DNA from: Chitinophaga caeni
Lineage (GTDB): Bacteria; Bacteroidota; Bacteroidia; Chitinophagales; Chitinophagaceae
Direction of reading: 5' to 3'
Assembly: GCF_002557795.1 (NCBI RefSeq)
Contig: NZ_CP023777.1
Coordinates: forward strand, 3,791,001-3,855,000
Length of the DNA: 64,000 nucleotides
The translations under genes were made by a program, and so were the position numbers. A model generated the notes under the pieces. The model had not been told where the DNA came from and made no database searches. It was given only the letters and a program-made list of their open reading frames with translations. Positions within the stretch are counted from its first letter, which is position 1; each line of letters starts with the position of its first letter. Positions 42,806-52,150 of this stretch are shown here, piece by piece.

Positions 42806-43198
42806 TCATTTTCCTTGCACGAAATCCTCCCTCCATACCCGGATGGAATCTTCGCGAACATCTGCAATACTGTTTAATTCGATGAAAGTGCAATCGCTAA
42901 TGGCTTCCAATTCATGCCACAGCATGGAAGGTATCTCGATTCTCGCGGGAGCTTTTACCCGGATGCTTTCAATTTTACGCTGTTCTAAATGGCTCCAATG
43001 CATCCAGCATTCCCCTTCTAACAGGAACATGATCTCGGGATTCTTGTTGGCATTTTTACCTTCATGGTAATGTTGACCGCTGGTTGTACCGGCTTTCCGG
43101 TAACACAAGATAAAATTCCCTTTACGGCTGCAATCCCAATTATAATTGGAGCCCCTTTCATCTTGCCCCTGCAATTCCAATGTTTCTACTTGGATCAT
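42806..43198 (-). CDS. Single-domain cupin protein
   Basis: A 130-residue cupin. The first motif is SGQHYHEGKNANKNPEIMFLLEGE, with potential metal ligands His and Glu, and the second is IEIPSMLWHELEAISDCTFIEL. Such small cupins may be sugar isomerase- or dioxygenase-like, or merely ligand-binding. The gene starts 3 nt after the DUF1835 stop and lies 69 bp upstream of parC, so it is probably within the parE-parC transcript. No function can be assigned from sequence. Confidence 0.75.
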   Translation of the reverse strand: MIQVETLELQGQDERGSNYNWDCSRKGNFILCYRKAGTTSGQHYHEGKNANKNPEIMFLLEGECWMHWSHLEQRKIESIRVKAPARIEIPSMLWHELEAISDCTFIELNSIADVREDSIRVWREDFVQGK

Positions 43199-43201
43199 AA
43201 T

Positions 43202-44044
43202 TTATTGAGCTTCAACGGTTGTATTGTTATTCCCTGCTTTTTTCACATCGTAATCCCTCATCGACTTCAGTTCTCCTTTATGTTCCAACTGTCCTTCTTT
43301 CACTAATTCTTTCATCCTCCAATTCAGGAAAATATCAGTAATTGGAAATTTAAGTTTACCAACGAGTTGGTTGATTACTTTAGATGCCTTTACGAAATCG
43401 TTTTGTACCAATTGCATGATCTCTTTATCGAAGAAGGTAGCGGGTTCACCCTTCAGCTTTTTCCCCCCTTCAAGCATCCTGATGCCGGCATTTTCATTCA
43501 TCAGGCGGTGCCATTCGTCATTATCTAATTCAAATTCGGCTAATGAAACGGGCCTAGCCAATTTCTTCGCTTTTAAGAATTCCTTGGGCAATACTTGGTG
43601 TAAATGCGTAGGGTAAAAAACGCCTCCTTTTTCGTTAAGAAAAGGCAGGTTATTGAGGAAGATGATATGTATCCTACCCGCGAAAGCTTCCAGTTGACCA
43701 ATCAGCCAAAAATAGCCGCTCACATCGGTAGCGTTCTGACCTAACCAAATCCATACTTGCAATTCCGGCTGCTCCTTCAAAGTATTTTTCAGATCTTTTA
43801 CAGGGTCCGGTTTTACAATTTGGCCGTCATGGTTTTCCTCTTGCTGCATGATCCCTTGGACTTGCAGCCACCATTGTTCCCGGTTTTCCTTACCCTCCGG
43901 GGTATCCAGGATAAACAGCGGTCCCACGGAGAAATCTTCCTCGAAATACCTAATTTCCCCTGTAAGTTGTTCGTCCAGTTCAAACGCAGCTTGTAAATTA
44001 GCTACGGAAGATTGACCGAATACGATATGTAAAAGCGGTTCCAT
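43202..44044 (-). CDS. DUF1835-domain protein
   Basis: A 280-residue protein whose N-terminal 140 residues fit DUF1835 (LLHIVFGQSSVANLQAAFELDEQLTGEIRYFEEDFSVGPL with the WWLQ and IWLGQNATDVSGYFWLI stretches), followed by a DUF3658-like helical C-terminus (about 170-280, LDNDEWHRLMNENAGIRMLEGGK). The family is found across Bacteroidota and Firmicutes without known function. It follows parE by 29 bp and precedes the cupin by 3 bp. The layout suggests co-transcription with topoisomerase IV; functional linkage is speculative. Confidence 0.78.
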   Translation of the reverse strand: MEPLLHIVFGQSSVANLQAAFELDEQLTGEIRYFEEDFSVGPLFILDTPEGKENREQWWLQVQGIMQQEENHDGQIVKPDPVKDLKNTLKEQPELQVWIWLGQNATDVSGYFWLIGQLEAFAGRIHIIFLNNLPFLNEKGGVFYPTHLHQVLPKEFLKAKKLARPVSLAEFELDNDEWHRLMNENAGIRMLEGGKKLKGEPATFFDKEIMQLVQNDFVKASKVINQLVGKLKFPITDIFLNWRMKELVKEGQLEHKGELKSMRDYDVKKAGNNNTTVEAQ

Positions 44045-44073
44045 TACAAAACACGATTCCTACGATGATAAAA

Positions 44074-45966
44074 TTATTCAGCTACGAGATCTTTTTCGTA
44101 CCTGAGATTATTGATAATAAACTCTTGCCTATTCTGGGTGTTTTTGCCCATGTAATATTCCAACAGTTTATTGATTTGCGTTTCTTTGCTTAAGATGATC
44201 GGTTGTAAGCGGATATCTTCCTTGATAAACTTACCGAACTCATCGGGCGAGATTTCACCCAAGCCTTTAAAGCGGGTGATCTCCGGTTTATTTCCCAATT
44301 TTTTGACCGCTTTAGCCTTCTCTTCTTCGGAATAGCAATAAATTGTTTCCTGCTTGTTCCTCACCCTGAATAAAGGGGTTTCCAATATATAAATATGCTG
44401 GTTCCTTACCAGGTCCGGAAAAAATTGGAGGAAAAAGGATAATAATAATAGGCGGATATGCATTCCATCCACATCGGCATCGGTAGCAATCACGATATTG
44501 TTATAGCGCAAGTCATCGAGGCCGTCTTCAATATTCAAGGCATGTTGCAAAAGGTTAAACTCCTCGTTTTCGTATACCACTTTCTTGGTAAGGCCGAAAC
44601 AGTTTAAGGGCTTACCTCGTAAGCTAAAAACAGCCTGTGTCTCCACATCGCGGGACTTGGTGATGGAGCCGCTCGCGGAATCACCTTCCGTGATGAAGAT
44701 CGTTGTACTCAAACGCTTAGAATTATATTCTTCCTTATCCTTTCCACCTGCTTCTTCATTGAGGTGAACGCGGCAATCTCTCAACTTTTTATTATGCAAA
44801 TTCGCTTTCTTGGCGCGTTCATTCGCTAATTTCTTAATCCCTGCCAGCTCCTTCCGTTCGCGTTCGCTCTGCTCGATGCGTTTCTTCATCGCTTCTGCCG
44901 TGGTAGGGTTTTTATGCAGGAAATCATCTAAAGCTTTCGATAAAAATTCCAATACGAAGGCTTTCATCGATGGGCCCCCTTCGTATACTACTTGCGAACC
45001 CAGCTTGGTTTTTGTTTGGGATTCAAAAACGGGTTCTTGTACCCTTACGGAAACCGCGGCACATATCGATGCCCTTATGTCGGTAGCATCATAATCTTTC
45101 TTGAAAAATTCCCTTACCGTTTTCACGAAGGCTTCGCGGAAAGCTAATAGATGCGTACCGCCCTGGGTTGTATGTTGACCGTTTACGAAGGAGTAATATT
45201 CTTCCCCGTATTGGTTCTCATGGGTGATGGCCACCTCGATATCTTCCCCTTTCAGGTGAATGATCGGGTAACGGATATTTTCAGCGTCGGTGATCCGCTG
45301 GAGCAGGTCCAGCAAACCGTTCTTTGATACATATTTCTGCCCGTTAAAATTGATAATCAGGCCTGCATTGAGGTAGCAATAATTCCAAATTTGTTTCTCC
45401 AGGTACTCCGGGATGTATTTGAAGTTTTTGAACACGGTTTCGTCCGGTACGAAGGTTACGATCGTCCCGTTCGGTTCCTTGGTGGCAGTTTCTTTATGTT
45501 CTTTTAACAATATTCCCCTTTCAAATTCCGCTACTTTCATCCTACCTTCCCGCACGGATTGTACCTTGAAAGAAGTAGATAAGGCGTTGACAGCCTTGGT
45601 ACCTACACCGTTAAGGCCGACAGATTTTTGGAAGGCTTTACTATCGTACTTGGCGCCCGTATTGATTTTACTCACAACATCTACCACTTTACCAAGGGGA
45701 ATCCCCCTACCGAAATCGCGCACACTTACACTATGTTCGCTCACCTTGATGTCAATCTGCTTACCAAACCCCATGGTATGCTCGTCTATACAGTTATCAA
45801 CCACCTCTTTAATCAGGATATAAATACCATCATCCGGGCTGGTACCATCCCCTAGCTTACCGATATACATACCGGGCCGCAGGCGGATGTGTTCGCGCCA
45901 ATCCAGCGAGCGTATCGAGTCTTCCGTATAGGCGGCAAATAAGTCTTTCTTATCCGTGTTTGCCAT
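44074..45966 (-). CDS. parE: DNA topoisomerase IV subunit B
   Basis: A 630-residue GHKL ATPase/TOPRIM subunit. The N-terminal ATPase domain has [11 protein letters not shown], the Mg-binding Asn in [12 protein letters not shown], the DFGRGIPLG box and the [12 protein letters not shown] [10 protein letters not shown] lid. The TOPRIM part has [29 protein letters not shown] and the [13 protein letters not shown] block. The length fits ParE and lacks the long insertion of proteobacterial GyrB. It is the first gene of the - strand run parE, DUF1835, cupin, parC. Confidence 0.95.
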   Translation of the reverse strand: MANTDKKDLFAAYTEDSIRSLDWREHIRLRPGMYIGKLGDGTSPDDGIYILIKEVVDNCIDEHTMGFGKQIDIKVSEHSVSVRDFGRGIPLGKVVDVVSKINTGAKYDSKAFQKSVGLNGVGTKAVNALSTSFKVQSVREGRMKVAEFERGILLKEHKETATKEPNGTIVTFVPDETVFKNFKYIPEYLEKQIWNYCYLNAGLIINFNGQKYVSKNGLLDLLQRITDAENIRYPIIHLKGEDIEVAITHENQYGEEYYSFVNGQHTTQGGTHLLAFREAFVKTVREFFKKDYDATDIRASICAAVSVRVQEPVFESQTKTKLGSQVVYEGGPSMKAFVLEFLSKALDDFLHKNPTTAEAMKKRIEQSERERKELAGIKKLANERAKKANLHNKKLRDCRVHLNEEAGGKDKEEYNSKRLSTTIFITEGDSASGSITKSRDVETQAVFSLRGKPLNCFGLTKKVVYENEEFNLLQHALNIEDGLDDLRYNNIVIATDADVDGMHIRLLLLSFFLQFFPDLVRNQHIYILETPLFRVRNKQETIYCYSEEEKAKAVKKLGNKPEITRFKGLGEISPDEFGKFIKEDIRLQPIILSKETQINKLLEYYMGKNTQNRQEFIINNLRYEKDLVAE

Positions 45967-46333
45967 AATGTAAAATTATTCCAGGTTTACAACTTACTAA
46001 AACTTTTAGCAAAATCCGATCGTTGGCAAAAATAAACGATTCGTGGAAAATCGCAAGCATTAGTTTTGCACCAGTTGTATATTATAGATTTTCAGCAATT
46101 TATACAACATTACTTTATAATTGTTGTTCATTAAATAAATATAATACCTAAAAATGCCCATACATATAATATAAATTAAAAATTATATTTTTTATTTATA
46201 TTAATTTTATTATTATATTTATATACCGAATAAGAGACACTAAGTAATAGGATACACCGAAAAATTGAAGCGCATTTAGCACGGCTTTCCCCAGATCACT
46301 TTCCCGGAAAATTGATTATTAAACCATATACTT
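45967..46333. other. AT-rich divergent region upstream of parE
   Basis: It contains an exact + strand -7 box TAGTTTTG at 46061-46068, an 8-bp inverted repeat GTTGTATA/TATACAAC (46074-46081 and 46101-46108) just downstream, and a very AT-rich stretch (46130-46225). Transcription from this box would produce a long leader for the micro-ORF at 46334 or a separate small RNA. No exact parE promoter was found on the - strand. Confidence 0.3.
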
Positions 46334-46435
46334 ATGAAAGAAAACCTGTTGTTTAAACTGGCATGTTTATGCATCGCGGCTACCGTACTTCTCGTACACT
46401 TTTTACAAGGTAAATTTACCAGGGCAAAAAGATAA
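46334..46435 (+). CDS. Candidate 33-residue single-pass membrane peptide
   Basis: ATG at 46334 and TAA at 46433 enclose 33 codons. The peptide starts MKENLLFK, has a hydrophobic centre (LACLCIAATVLLVHFL, about residues 9-24) and ends in a basic tail (QGKFTRAKR), which follows the positive-inside pattern. Codon use resembles neighbours. A weak 6-bp hairpin follows (46479-46501). There is no homology I recognise, so it is a candidate small membrane protein, not a proven gene. Confidence 0.4.
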   Translation: MKENLLFKLACLCIAATVLLVHFLQGKFTRAKR

Positions 46436-46478
46436 GCTGCGATAAACATTTTGACTCGTGAAGAATTTTTGCACTAAG

Positions 46479-46501
46479 TGGGCATCCGGTCAGGGTGCCC
46501 A
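46479..46501 (+). terminator. Weak hairpin after the micro-ORF
   Basis: TGGGCA/TGCCCA (6 bp, 11-nt loop) followed by TCTTTATA. Weak as a terminator, but its position 43 bp past the micro-ORF stop fits. Confidence 0.35.
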
Positions 46502-46580
46502 TCTTTATAAAGGGCCGACATAAATATAAAAATCGTTACCTTAAATGATCGATCATTGTTCCTATATAAACAATTTTTTC

Positions 46581-46958
46581 ATGGAAAATACCCCCGTCAA
46601 AAAAACGAACGATCATCTTGCCAACGAGAGAACCTTCCTGGCTTGGATACGAACTGCTATAGGTATCATGGGATTCGGTTTCGTGGTCGTAAAGTTTTCC
46701 TTGTTTATCAAGCAGATCTCGTTGATCATGGAAAAGCAATACCGGCTGCCCCAAACAGGCTATTCCGCTAAGATCGGTGTTATCTTGGTGGCTTTCGGCG
46801 CCCTAACTGCCTTATTCGCGTTTGTAAATTACCTGAAGATCAAGAAGGATATTGAATCGACGCATTATACCGGGAAAAATCCCCTGGTAATTTTTATTAC
46901 CTGCTGTATCCTATTTGTAAGCGCGCTATTATTGTGGTATTTGATGGGGAGTATATAA
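46581..46958 (+). CDS. DUF202 (YidH-like) membrane protein
   Basis: A 125-residue inner-membrane protein from ATG 46581 (MENTPVKKTNDHLANERTFLAWIRTAIGIMGFGFVVVKF); an upstream in-frame ATG at 46545 gives an unlikely N-terminus. The NERTFLAWIRTAI motif defines DUF202, with three predicted helices (about 25-45, 62-83 and 99-122). Function is unknown; related proteins are accessory to transport in some lineages. It is convergent with the response-regulator gene and shares a terminator with it. Confidence 0.88.
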   Translation: MENTPVKKTNDHLANERTFLAWIRTAIGIMGFGFVVVKFSLFIKQISLIMEKQYRLPQTGYSAKIGVILVAFGALTALFAFVNYLKIKKDIESTHYTGKNPLVIFITCCILFVSALLLWYLMGSI

Positions 46959-46972
46959 TATCCCTCAAAATA

Positions 46973-47003
46973 AAAACGGGCTATACCAGGTATTGCCCGT
47001 TTT
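46973..47003. terminator. Bidirectional terminator
   Basis: AAAACGGGC/GCCCGTTTT perfect 9-bp stem, with further pairing inside the 13-nt loop (ATACC/GGTAT), between the DUF202 gene and the regulator gene, with A/T runs on both sides. Confidence 0.8.
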
Positions 47004-47026
47004 AAGCGTATAAAAGTGATTGAACA

Positions 47027-47656
47027 TTAACGGTTAAAATACTTGTTAACAGCGTCTGTACGGCTCCTAACATGCAGCTTTTCATAAATATTATGTACGT
47101 GCCGACGAACGGTTTCGATACTAATAAATAAATTCCCCGCAATTTCTTTATATAAAAAACCTTTTGACAGTTGATCTAAGATTTCCTTTTCGCGCGAAGT
47201 TAAGGCTTCCAAGGCGGGGTTCGGTTTGGCTTGCTTCTGGAAATAAGCCACGACCCTCCGCGCAATTTGGGAGCTCATCGGGCTGCCTCCATCGTGTAAA
47301 TCACGGATGGCATCCAATAATTCCCCCGGCGGCGTTTTCTTCAAAATATAACCGCTGGCGCCGGCCTCCAGCGCGTTGAAGATCTTATCATCGTCCTCGT
47401 ATACGGTCAACATCATGAATTGCATATCGGGGAAATCACCTTTCAAGCGAGCAATACACTCAATCCCGTTCATTCCGGGCAGGTTAAAGTCCATCAATAC
47501 AACACTCGGCATCAGTTGCGGAATTTTCTCAAGGGCCGCTTCCGCGTTGTTGAACGTCCCTATGCAGGCATATCCGTCCGAACCATTTATTAATAATTCC
47601 ATGGCCGTACGGATATCATGATTGTCTTCCACAATTGCAACAGATATAATATCCAT
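47027..47656 (-). CDS. NarL/FixJ-type response regulator
   Basis: A 209-residue regulator from ATG 47656 (MDIISVAIVEDNHDIRTAMELL); the 12 codons upstream would add an atypical MMVYSRKKLQDS. The receiver domain has acidic E-D pair (VED), phospho-acceptor Asp56 in VVLMDFNLPGMNG and Lys in YILKKTPPGEL. The LuxR-type helix-turn-helix near the end reads LTSREKEILDQLSKGFLYKEIAGNLFISIETVRRHVHNIY. It is 85 bp downstream of a large HisKA_3 kinase gene on the same strand, so they are a cognate pair. Confidence 0.93.
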   Translation of the reverse strand: MDIISVAIVEDNHDIRTAMELLINGSDGYACIGTFNNAEAALEKIPQLMPSVVLMDFNLPGMNGIECIARLKGDFPDMQFMMLTVYEDDDKIFNALEAGASGYILKKTPPGELLDAIRDLHDGGSPMSSQIARRVVAYFQKQAKPNPALEALTSREKEILDQLSKGFLYKEIAGNLFISIETVRRHVHNIYEKLHVRSRTDAVNKYFNR

Positions 47657-47741
47657 ACTATCTTGGAGCTTTTTTCTCGAATATACCATCATTTCAATTT
47701 AAACTAATAACACGTATATGCCATGTTATCATATATATATA

Positions 47742-50700
47742 TTAAATCAGCGGGATTTCAAGGTTTACCATGGTTCCGTTCTGGGAAGTGATTTCTGCTT
47801 GTCCTCCTACTATTTGCATTCTTTTCTGTATGTTCTTTAAACCGTTGCCGAATAACCTCACTTTTTCGGGATCGAATCCTTTACCGTTGTCCCGGATCGA
47901 GATATGCAACTTTTTAGCTACGATCACTTCTATGGTTACCTCGCTGGCTTGTGCATGTTTTACAACGTTGTGAAGGGTTTCCTTCACGGCAAGATAGATA
48001 TTTCTCCTCGTTCCACCACTTAGTTTAATATTGGGAATGGTTTCCGGCATATTAAAATGATGTTCGATATGTGCATGTTCCAAGAAATCGGCAGCGAAAC
48101 TTCTCATGTAAGCCAACAAGTTAGCCAAGGAATCATTGGAACTGTTCATCGCCCAAATAATTTCGCTCATTTTATCCACCAATTCTCCCGCTGCTTCCGA
48201 AATCCGTTCTATTTCCTTGGTTTGCGAGCTATCTTGAATTTTCCTTTTGGCAATTTCGCTTAATAACCTGATGGTACTCAGCCCAGAGCCGAGATCATCG
48301 TGCATATCGCTGGAAATCCGGGCCCTTTCCTGGTCAACGGCTTGTTCTTTTTCCAGTTTCAGCTTTTCCGTCCGTAATTTGTAATCAAGGTATAAGGCTG
48401 ATAGATAGTAAGCAATACCGAGTATCAGCAAGAGTAACAAAAATCTAAACCATAAAGTTTGCCAAAAGGGTACTTTAATAATTATCTCCAGCTGGGTGAA
48501 GCCATTATCCCAGATTCCGTCGTTATTGCATGCTTTAACTTTAAAAATATAGTGACCCGGTTTGAGGTTGGTATACCGTGCTACCTTCGCATTGTTGCCC
48601 TGTAGCCATTCATCATCTAATCCTTCCAACTTGTACTGCACGCGGTTTTTCGCAGGATTCGTATATTCCAAGGGTACGAACTCGATCGCGATCGTGTTTT
48701 GGTTATACGGTAGCTCTACAGAATGCAAAAAAGATATTGAAGTGTCTGACTTATAAGGCCTATCCAGTACTTCTAAGCGCTTGATCAGCACCACGGGAAC
48801 ATTATTGTTGTTCTTGAAATTCCTCGGGTAGAATCCGTTTACCCCGTTTGCTCCTCCAAAAAACAGCTCGCCGTCAATGGATTTATAATAGGCTCCCTTA
48901 TTAAACTCGTTACTTTGCAAACCGTCGAGATAATCATAGGTGATGATCTCGTCGCTTAAGGGATTTACCTGCGAGATGCCCTTGTTATGACTGATCCAAA
49001 TCCTATCCCTGTCATCTAATAAAATTCCATACGTATAATCGTTGGGCATCGTTGGATAATCGAAACTATTGTAATGTTTCAATATTTTATATTCCGAACC
49101 TAATATGAGTAAACCGCGGGTTGTTGCTAACAACAATTGGTTATTAGCATTCTTATTGATAGAATTAATTTCAACGCCATGCGGCAACGGGATCATATGC
49201 CAATTGGCATCCTTCCCTTCCTTGACAAAAGCGCCGTAGCGTGTCCCTACGAATTGATGGCCTGCCATATCTTCAAAATAGCAGAGCAATGCATCGCCGG
49301 GAAATTTATGAACGATCGCTGCTTTGTAACGGTTCTTTTTATAGGTGAATTTTAATAAATATTCCCCGTAATTAAAATATACCTCCCCATTCGGGCGCTT
49401 GTATATAAACGGGTTGATATCTAGTTGCGGGGGTAACCCCAATGCTAATATTTCAGCCGTATAATCATGGAATTTCTCGGTTTCCAAGTCAAACAAACCC
49501 ACATGTTGGCGGAAATGGAACCAAAGGTGATCATAATCTTCACGGCCAATCGCATGTAAATAATCATTCGGGAATACGCCGGGCTTGTATTCATTCGAGA
49601 TCCTTTTGAGGAAACGGCCCGATTTATCATAAATATCTAAACCATCCTGTTCAAAACCTACATACAGGCGGCCATCATCATGTTTGTAAACAGCTTTGGC
49701 CATGTTGTGGCTGATATACGGGGAACGGTATAAACTGAATACTTTCTTATGCGGGCTATATTTTTTAACACCATCCCCGTCCGTACCAATCCAAATATTA
49801 TTGTCAAAATCTCGGAAAATAGTCTGGACGACGTTGTATGAATGGACTTCAAAGGTGTTAAAACTTACTATATGTTTGATTACCTCGTTGTTTCCAATAT
49901 TGTATATTAGGATACCTTCATTCCCCCCGATCCATGCATTCCCATTCCCATCCAGCTCTATTACTTGCGGAACGAACTTGGCATGACTATAATTTTCCTG
50001 TTCATAGACCAAGTCCGTGTATTTATTCCGTTTCTTATCAAATACGGTGATGTGATTCCGGCTACAAATTAGCAAAGTATCATTTCCCAAGGGTTTAATA
50101 ACGGGGTTCCTGCCCACGGTTGGAATACAATACGTATTTAGATGGGCCGTGTTGAGATCCATCGCTATCAACTCCCCTTGCTCGTAATGCATCCAAATAT
50201 GGTTGTCATCTTTTATGACCGTGGTGGGAAATTTATTTTCTTTTACCCTCGCTGGAGGATACGCAATGGTATGTTTTAGTTGGAAGGTGGTGTTATCAAA
50301 GACGTATAAGCCCATCATCGGGCGCCACACCCAAAGATTCCCCGCCATGGTATCTTCTCCCAGGATAATGAATTTATGGATAAAATCACGTTCGAGGCTG
50401 TTAATATTGCTCGTATCCTTATATACCCAACGGAAAACATTCTGATACCTGTCGTATAAACTGATCCCGTTATTGTGGCTAACTAATAATTGATGGTGAT
50501 GATCTTGGTAAAGATCAAAATATTTCGTACCATCTAAACCGTAACGGTTGTAGAGGTTGACATCGCGGGAGGCATTCTTAATAAAGGATTGCTTGGAGGG
50601 AAGACTGCTGGTAAAGCTTGGATTGGAACGGTATTCGTTGAATACATACCCATCAAATCGGCAGATCCCGTCATTGGTGGCCATCCAGATAAATCCTTGC

Positions 50701-50861
50701 TCATCCTGCATGATGCTGGTAATGCTTCCTTGCGCTAAGCCTTCATTCACATTGTACGCATCAAACAGGTAGGTGCGCTCCTGCCCACTGGTGGACAAGT
50801 TGTAGGCGAACAAGAACGTTAGGATAAGGCCGTATACCCGGTATAATGAATTTATTTTCAA
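47742..50861 (-). CDS. Beta-propeller (Reg_prop/Y_Y_Y) sensor histidine kinase
   Basis: A 1039-residue sensor. After a signal/anchor segment (VYGLILTFLFAYNLSTSGQ), about 700 residues form periplasmic two-bladed propeller repeats (Reg_prop; e.g. GFIWMATNDGICRFDGYVF, NIWIGTDGDGVKKYSP, RIWISHNKGISQVNP). A Y_Y_Y domain follows (QYKLEGLDDEWLQGNNAKVARYTNLKPGHYIFKVKA), then one membrane helix (about 802-820, FRFLLLLLILGIAYYLSALY), HisKA_3 with His854 in SSDMHDDLGSGLS and an HATPase_c with IRDNGKGFDPEK and FGNGLKNIQKRM. It lacks the fused receiver and AraC domains of hybrid two-component systems, using the separate NarL regulator downstream. The ligand may be a glycan or other extracellular compound (inference). 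Confidence 0.93.
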   Translation of the reverse strand: MKINSLYRVYGLILTFLFAYNLSTSGQERTYLFDAYNVNEGLAQGSITSIMQDEQGFIWMATNDGICRFDGYVFNEYRSNPSFTSSLPSKQSFIKNASRDVNLYNRYGLDGTKYFDLYQDHHHQLLVSHNNGISLYDRYQNVFRWVYKDTSNINSLERDFIHKFIILGEDTMAGNLWVWRPMMGLYVFDNTTFQLKHTIAYPPARVKENKFPTTVIKDDNHIWMHYEQGELIAMDLNTAHLNTYCIPTVGRNPVIKPLGNDTLLICSRNHITVFDKKRNKYTDLVYEQENYSHAKFVPQVIELDGNGNAWIGGNEGILIYNIGNNEVIKHIVSFNTFEVHSYNVVQTIFRDFDNNIWIGTDGDGVKKYSPHKKVFSLYRSPYISHNMAKAVYKHDDGRLYVGFEQDGLDIYDKSGRFLKRISNEYKPGVFPNDYLHAIGREDYDHLWFHFRQHVGLFDLETEKFHDYTAEILALGLPPQLDINPFIYKRPNGEVYFNYGEYLLKFTYKKNRYKAAIVHKFPGDALLCYFEDMAGHQFVGTRYGAFVKEGKDANWHMIPLPHGVEINSINKNANNQLLLATTRGLLILGSEYKILKHYNSFDYPTMPNDYTYGILLDDRDRIWISHNKGISQVNPLSDEIITYDYLDGLQSNEFNKGAYYKSIDGELFFGGANGVNGFYPRNFKNNNNVPVVLIKRLEVLDRPYKSDTSISFLHSVELPYNQNTIAIEFVPLEYTNPAKNRVQYKLEGLDDEWLQGNNAKVARYTNLKPGHYIFKVKACNNDGIWDNGFTQLEIIIKVPFWQTLWFRFLLLLLILGIAYYLSALYLDYKLRTEKLKLEKEQAVDQERARISSDMHDDLGSGLSTIRLLSEIAKRKIQDSSQTKEIERISEAAGELVDKMSEIIWAMNSSNDSLANLLAYMRSFAADFLEHAHIEHHFNMPETIPNIKLSGGTRRNIYLAVKETLHNVVKHAQASEVTIEVIVAKKLHISIRDNGKGFDPEKVRLFGNGLKNIQKRMQIVGGQAEITSQNGTMVNLEIPLI

Positions 50862-50970
50862 ATGGAACTAAATATGCAATTACAGGTAGATTGCAAATAT
50901 ATAAATCTGTCGTTCACTTTCTAATGATTTTGTAATTTTCTTGCCAAATTGGTCATAATATTTTGAAAAT

Positions 50971-51990
50971 ATGAAAAAAATTATCGCTTGTTTCTGTTGC
51001 TGCTACCTATGCTTTATATTTCCGGCCCATGCACAACGATTGGAGGTTTTAACATCAGGTCAGATTAAGAGTATCCGTGGGTTAAGTGTTGTAAATGACC
51101 AAGTTTTCTGGGTTTCCGGGACGGAAGGGACAGTTGGGAAGACAACCAACGGTGGCCGGACCTGGGAATGGTACCGGGTGCCGGGCTGCGATTCCCTTGA
51201 CTGGCGCGACATTGAAGCGTTTGATGACAGTAAGGCTATCGTGGTAAATGCCGGTGAACCTGCCAACATCTACCTAACACGTGATGGCGGCAAAAATTGG
51301 AGAAGGGTTTATTTTAATAATACGAAAGGTATATTCCTAGATGCGATGGCTTTTATTAATGAAGATGAAGGTTTGATCATCGGTGACCCGCTCAAGGGTA
51401 AAGTAACTGTTTTACAAACAAAAGATGGCGGTTATGAATGGAAACAGTTAAAACTAAATAATAAGGCTAAAACCGCTGATGGGGAAGCTTTTTTCGCTGC
51501 AAGCGGTACTTGCTTACGCGCCATCCCCAATACGAAGATGTATGCTTTCGTCAGCGGCGGGAAAACGGCTAATTTGTACATCCTTAGGAATACAAACATT
51601 ACCGCTAAAAGAGCCTTACCCATGATTCAAGGTGAAAGTAGCCAAGGTCCTTTCAGTATTGCAACTTGGGATCGGAAGCACTTCGTAATAACAGGTGGAA
51701 ATTATATGTTGGACACCAGTACATATCAAAACTGCGTGACTACAAAAGATGGTGGTAAACATTTTACAGCACCGGTTCTTCCTCCCGGCGGTTACCGCTC
51801 CGCGGTGGAATATATAAGTAAAGATTTACTAGTGTCTACCGGCACTTCAGGTACGGACCTGTCATTCGATGGTGGAAAAACATGGAAGAACATTAGCCGC
51901 GATAGTTACAATTGTGCCCGGAAGGCCAAAGATGGCACTATCGTAATATTGGCAGGTGTCAATGGTAAAGTAGCCAGGCTGGCATTATAG
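50971..51990 (+). CDS. Secreted Ycf48/BNR-repeat protein
   Basis: A 339-residue protein with a signal peptide (MKKIIACFCCCYLCFIFPAHAQ, probable cleavage after AHA). The mature protein is a beta-propeller with Asp-box-like repeats: TTNGGRTWEW, TRDGGKNWRRV, TKDGGYEWKQL, TTKDGGKHFTAP and SFDGGKTWKNI, spaced about 45-60 residues. Such proteins are labelled oxidoreductase or Ycf48-like; in Bacteroidota the role is unknown, though binding of glycans or assembly of proteins is possible. It diverges from the propeller sensor kinase gene and precedes a GH31 gene. Confidence 0.82.
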   Translation: MKKIIACFCCCYLCFIFPAHAQRLEVLTSGQIKSIRGLSVVNDQVFWVSGTEGTVGKTTNGGRTWEWYRVPGCDSLDWRDIEAFDDSKAIVVNAGEPANIYLTRDGGKNWRRVYFNNTKGIFLDAMAFINEDEGLIIGDPLKGKVTVLQTKDGGYEWKQLKLNNKAKTADGEAFFAASGTCLRAIPNTKMYAFVSGGKTANLYILRNTNITAKRALPMIQGESSQGPFSIATWDRKHFVITGGNYMLDTSTYQNCVTTKDGGKHFTAPVLPPGGYRSAVEYISKDLLVSTGTSGTDLSFDGGKTWKNISRDSYNCARKAKDGTIVILAGVNGKVARLAL

Positions 51991-52150
51991 AAAAAATTCA
52001 AAATGATAGGGAATTAACGGCTTAGCACCTTCTATTTTAATGGAAAAAGCATTGAAATTTTAATAATATTGAATACTATTTTATAAAATCTACGGCTTTT
52101 TTTGGTTAATTTAGTTGAAAATGCCGAGAGCATTGACGTAAATGTGATAT

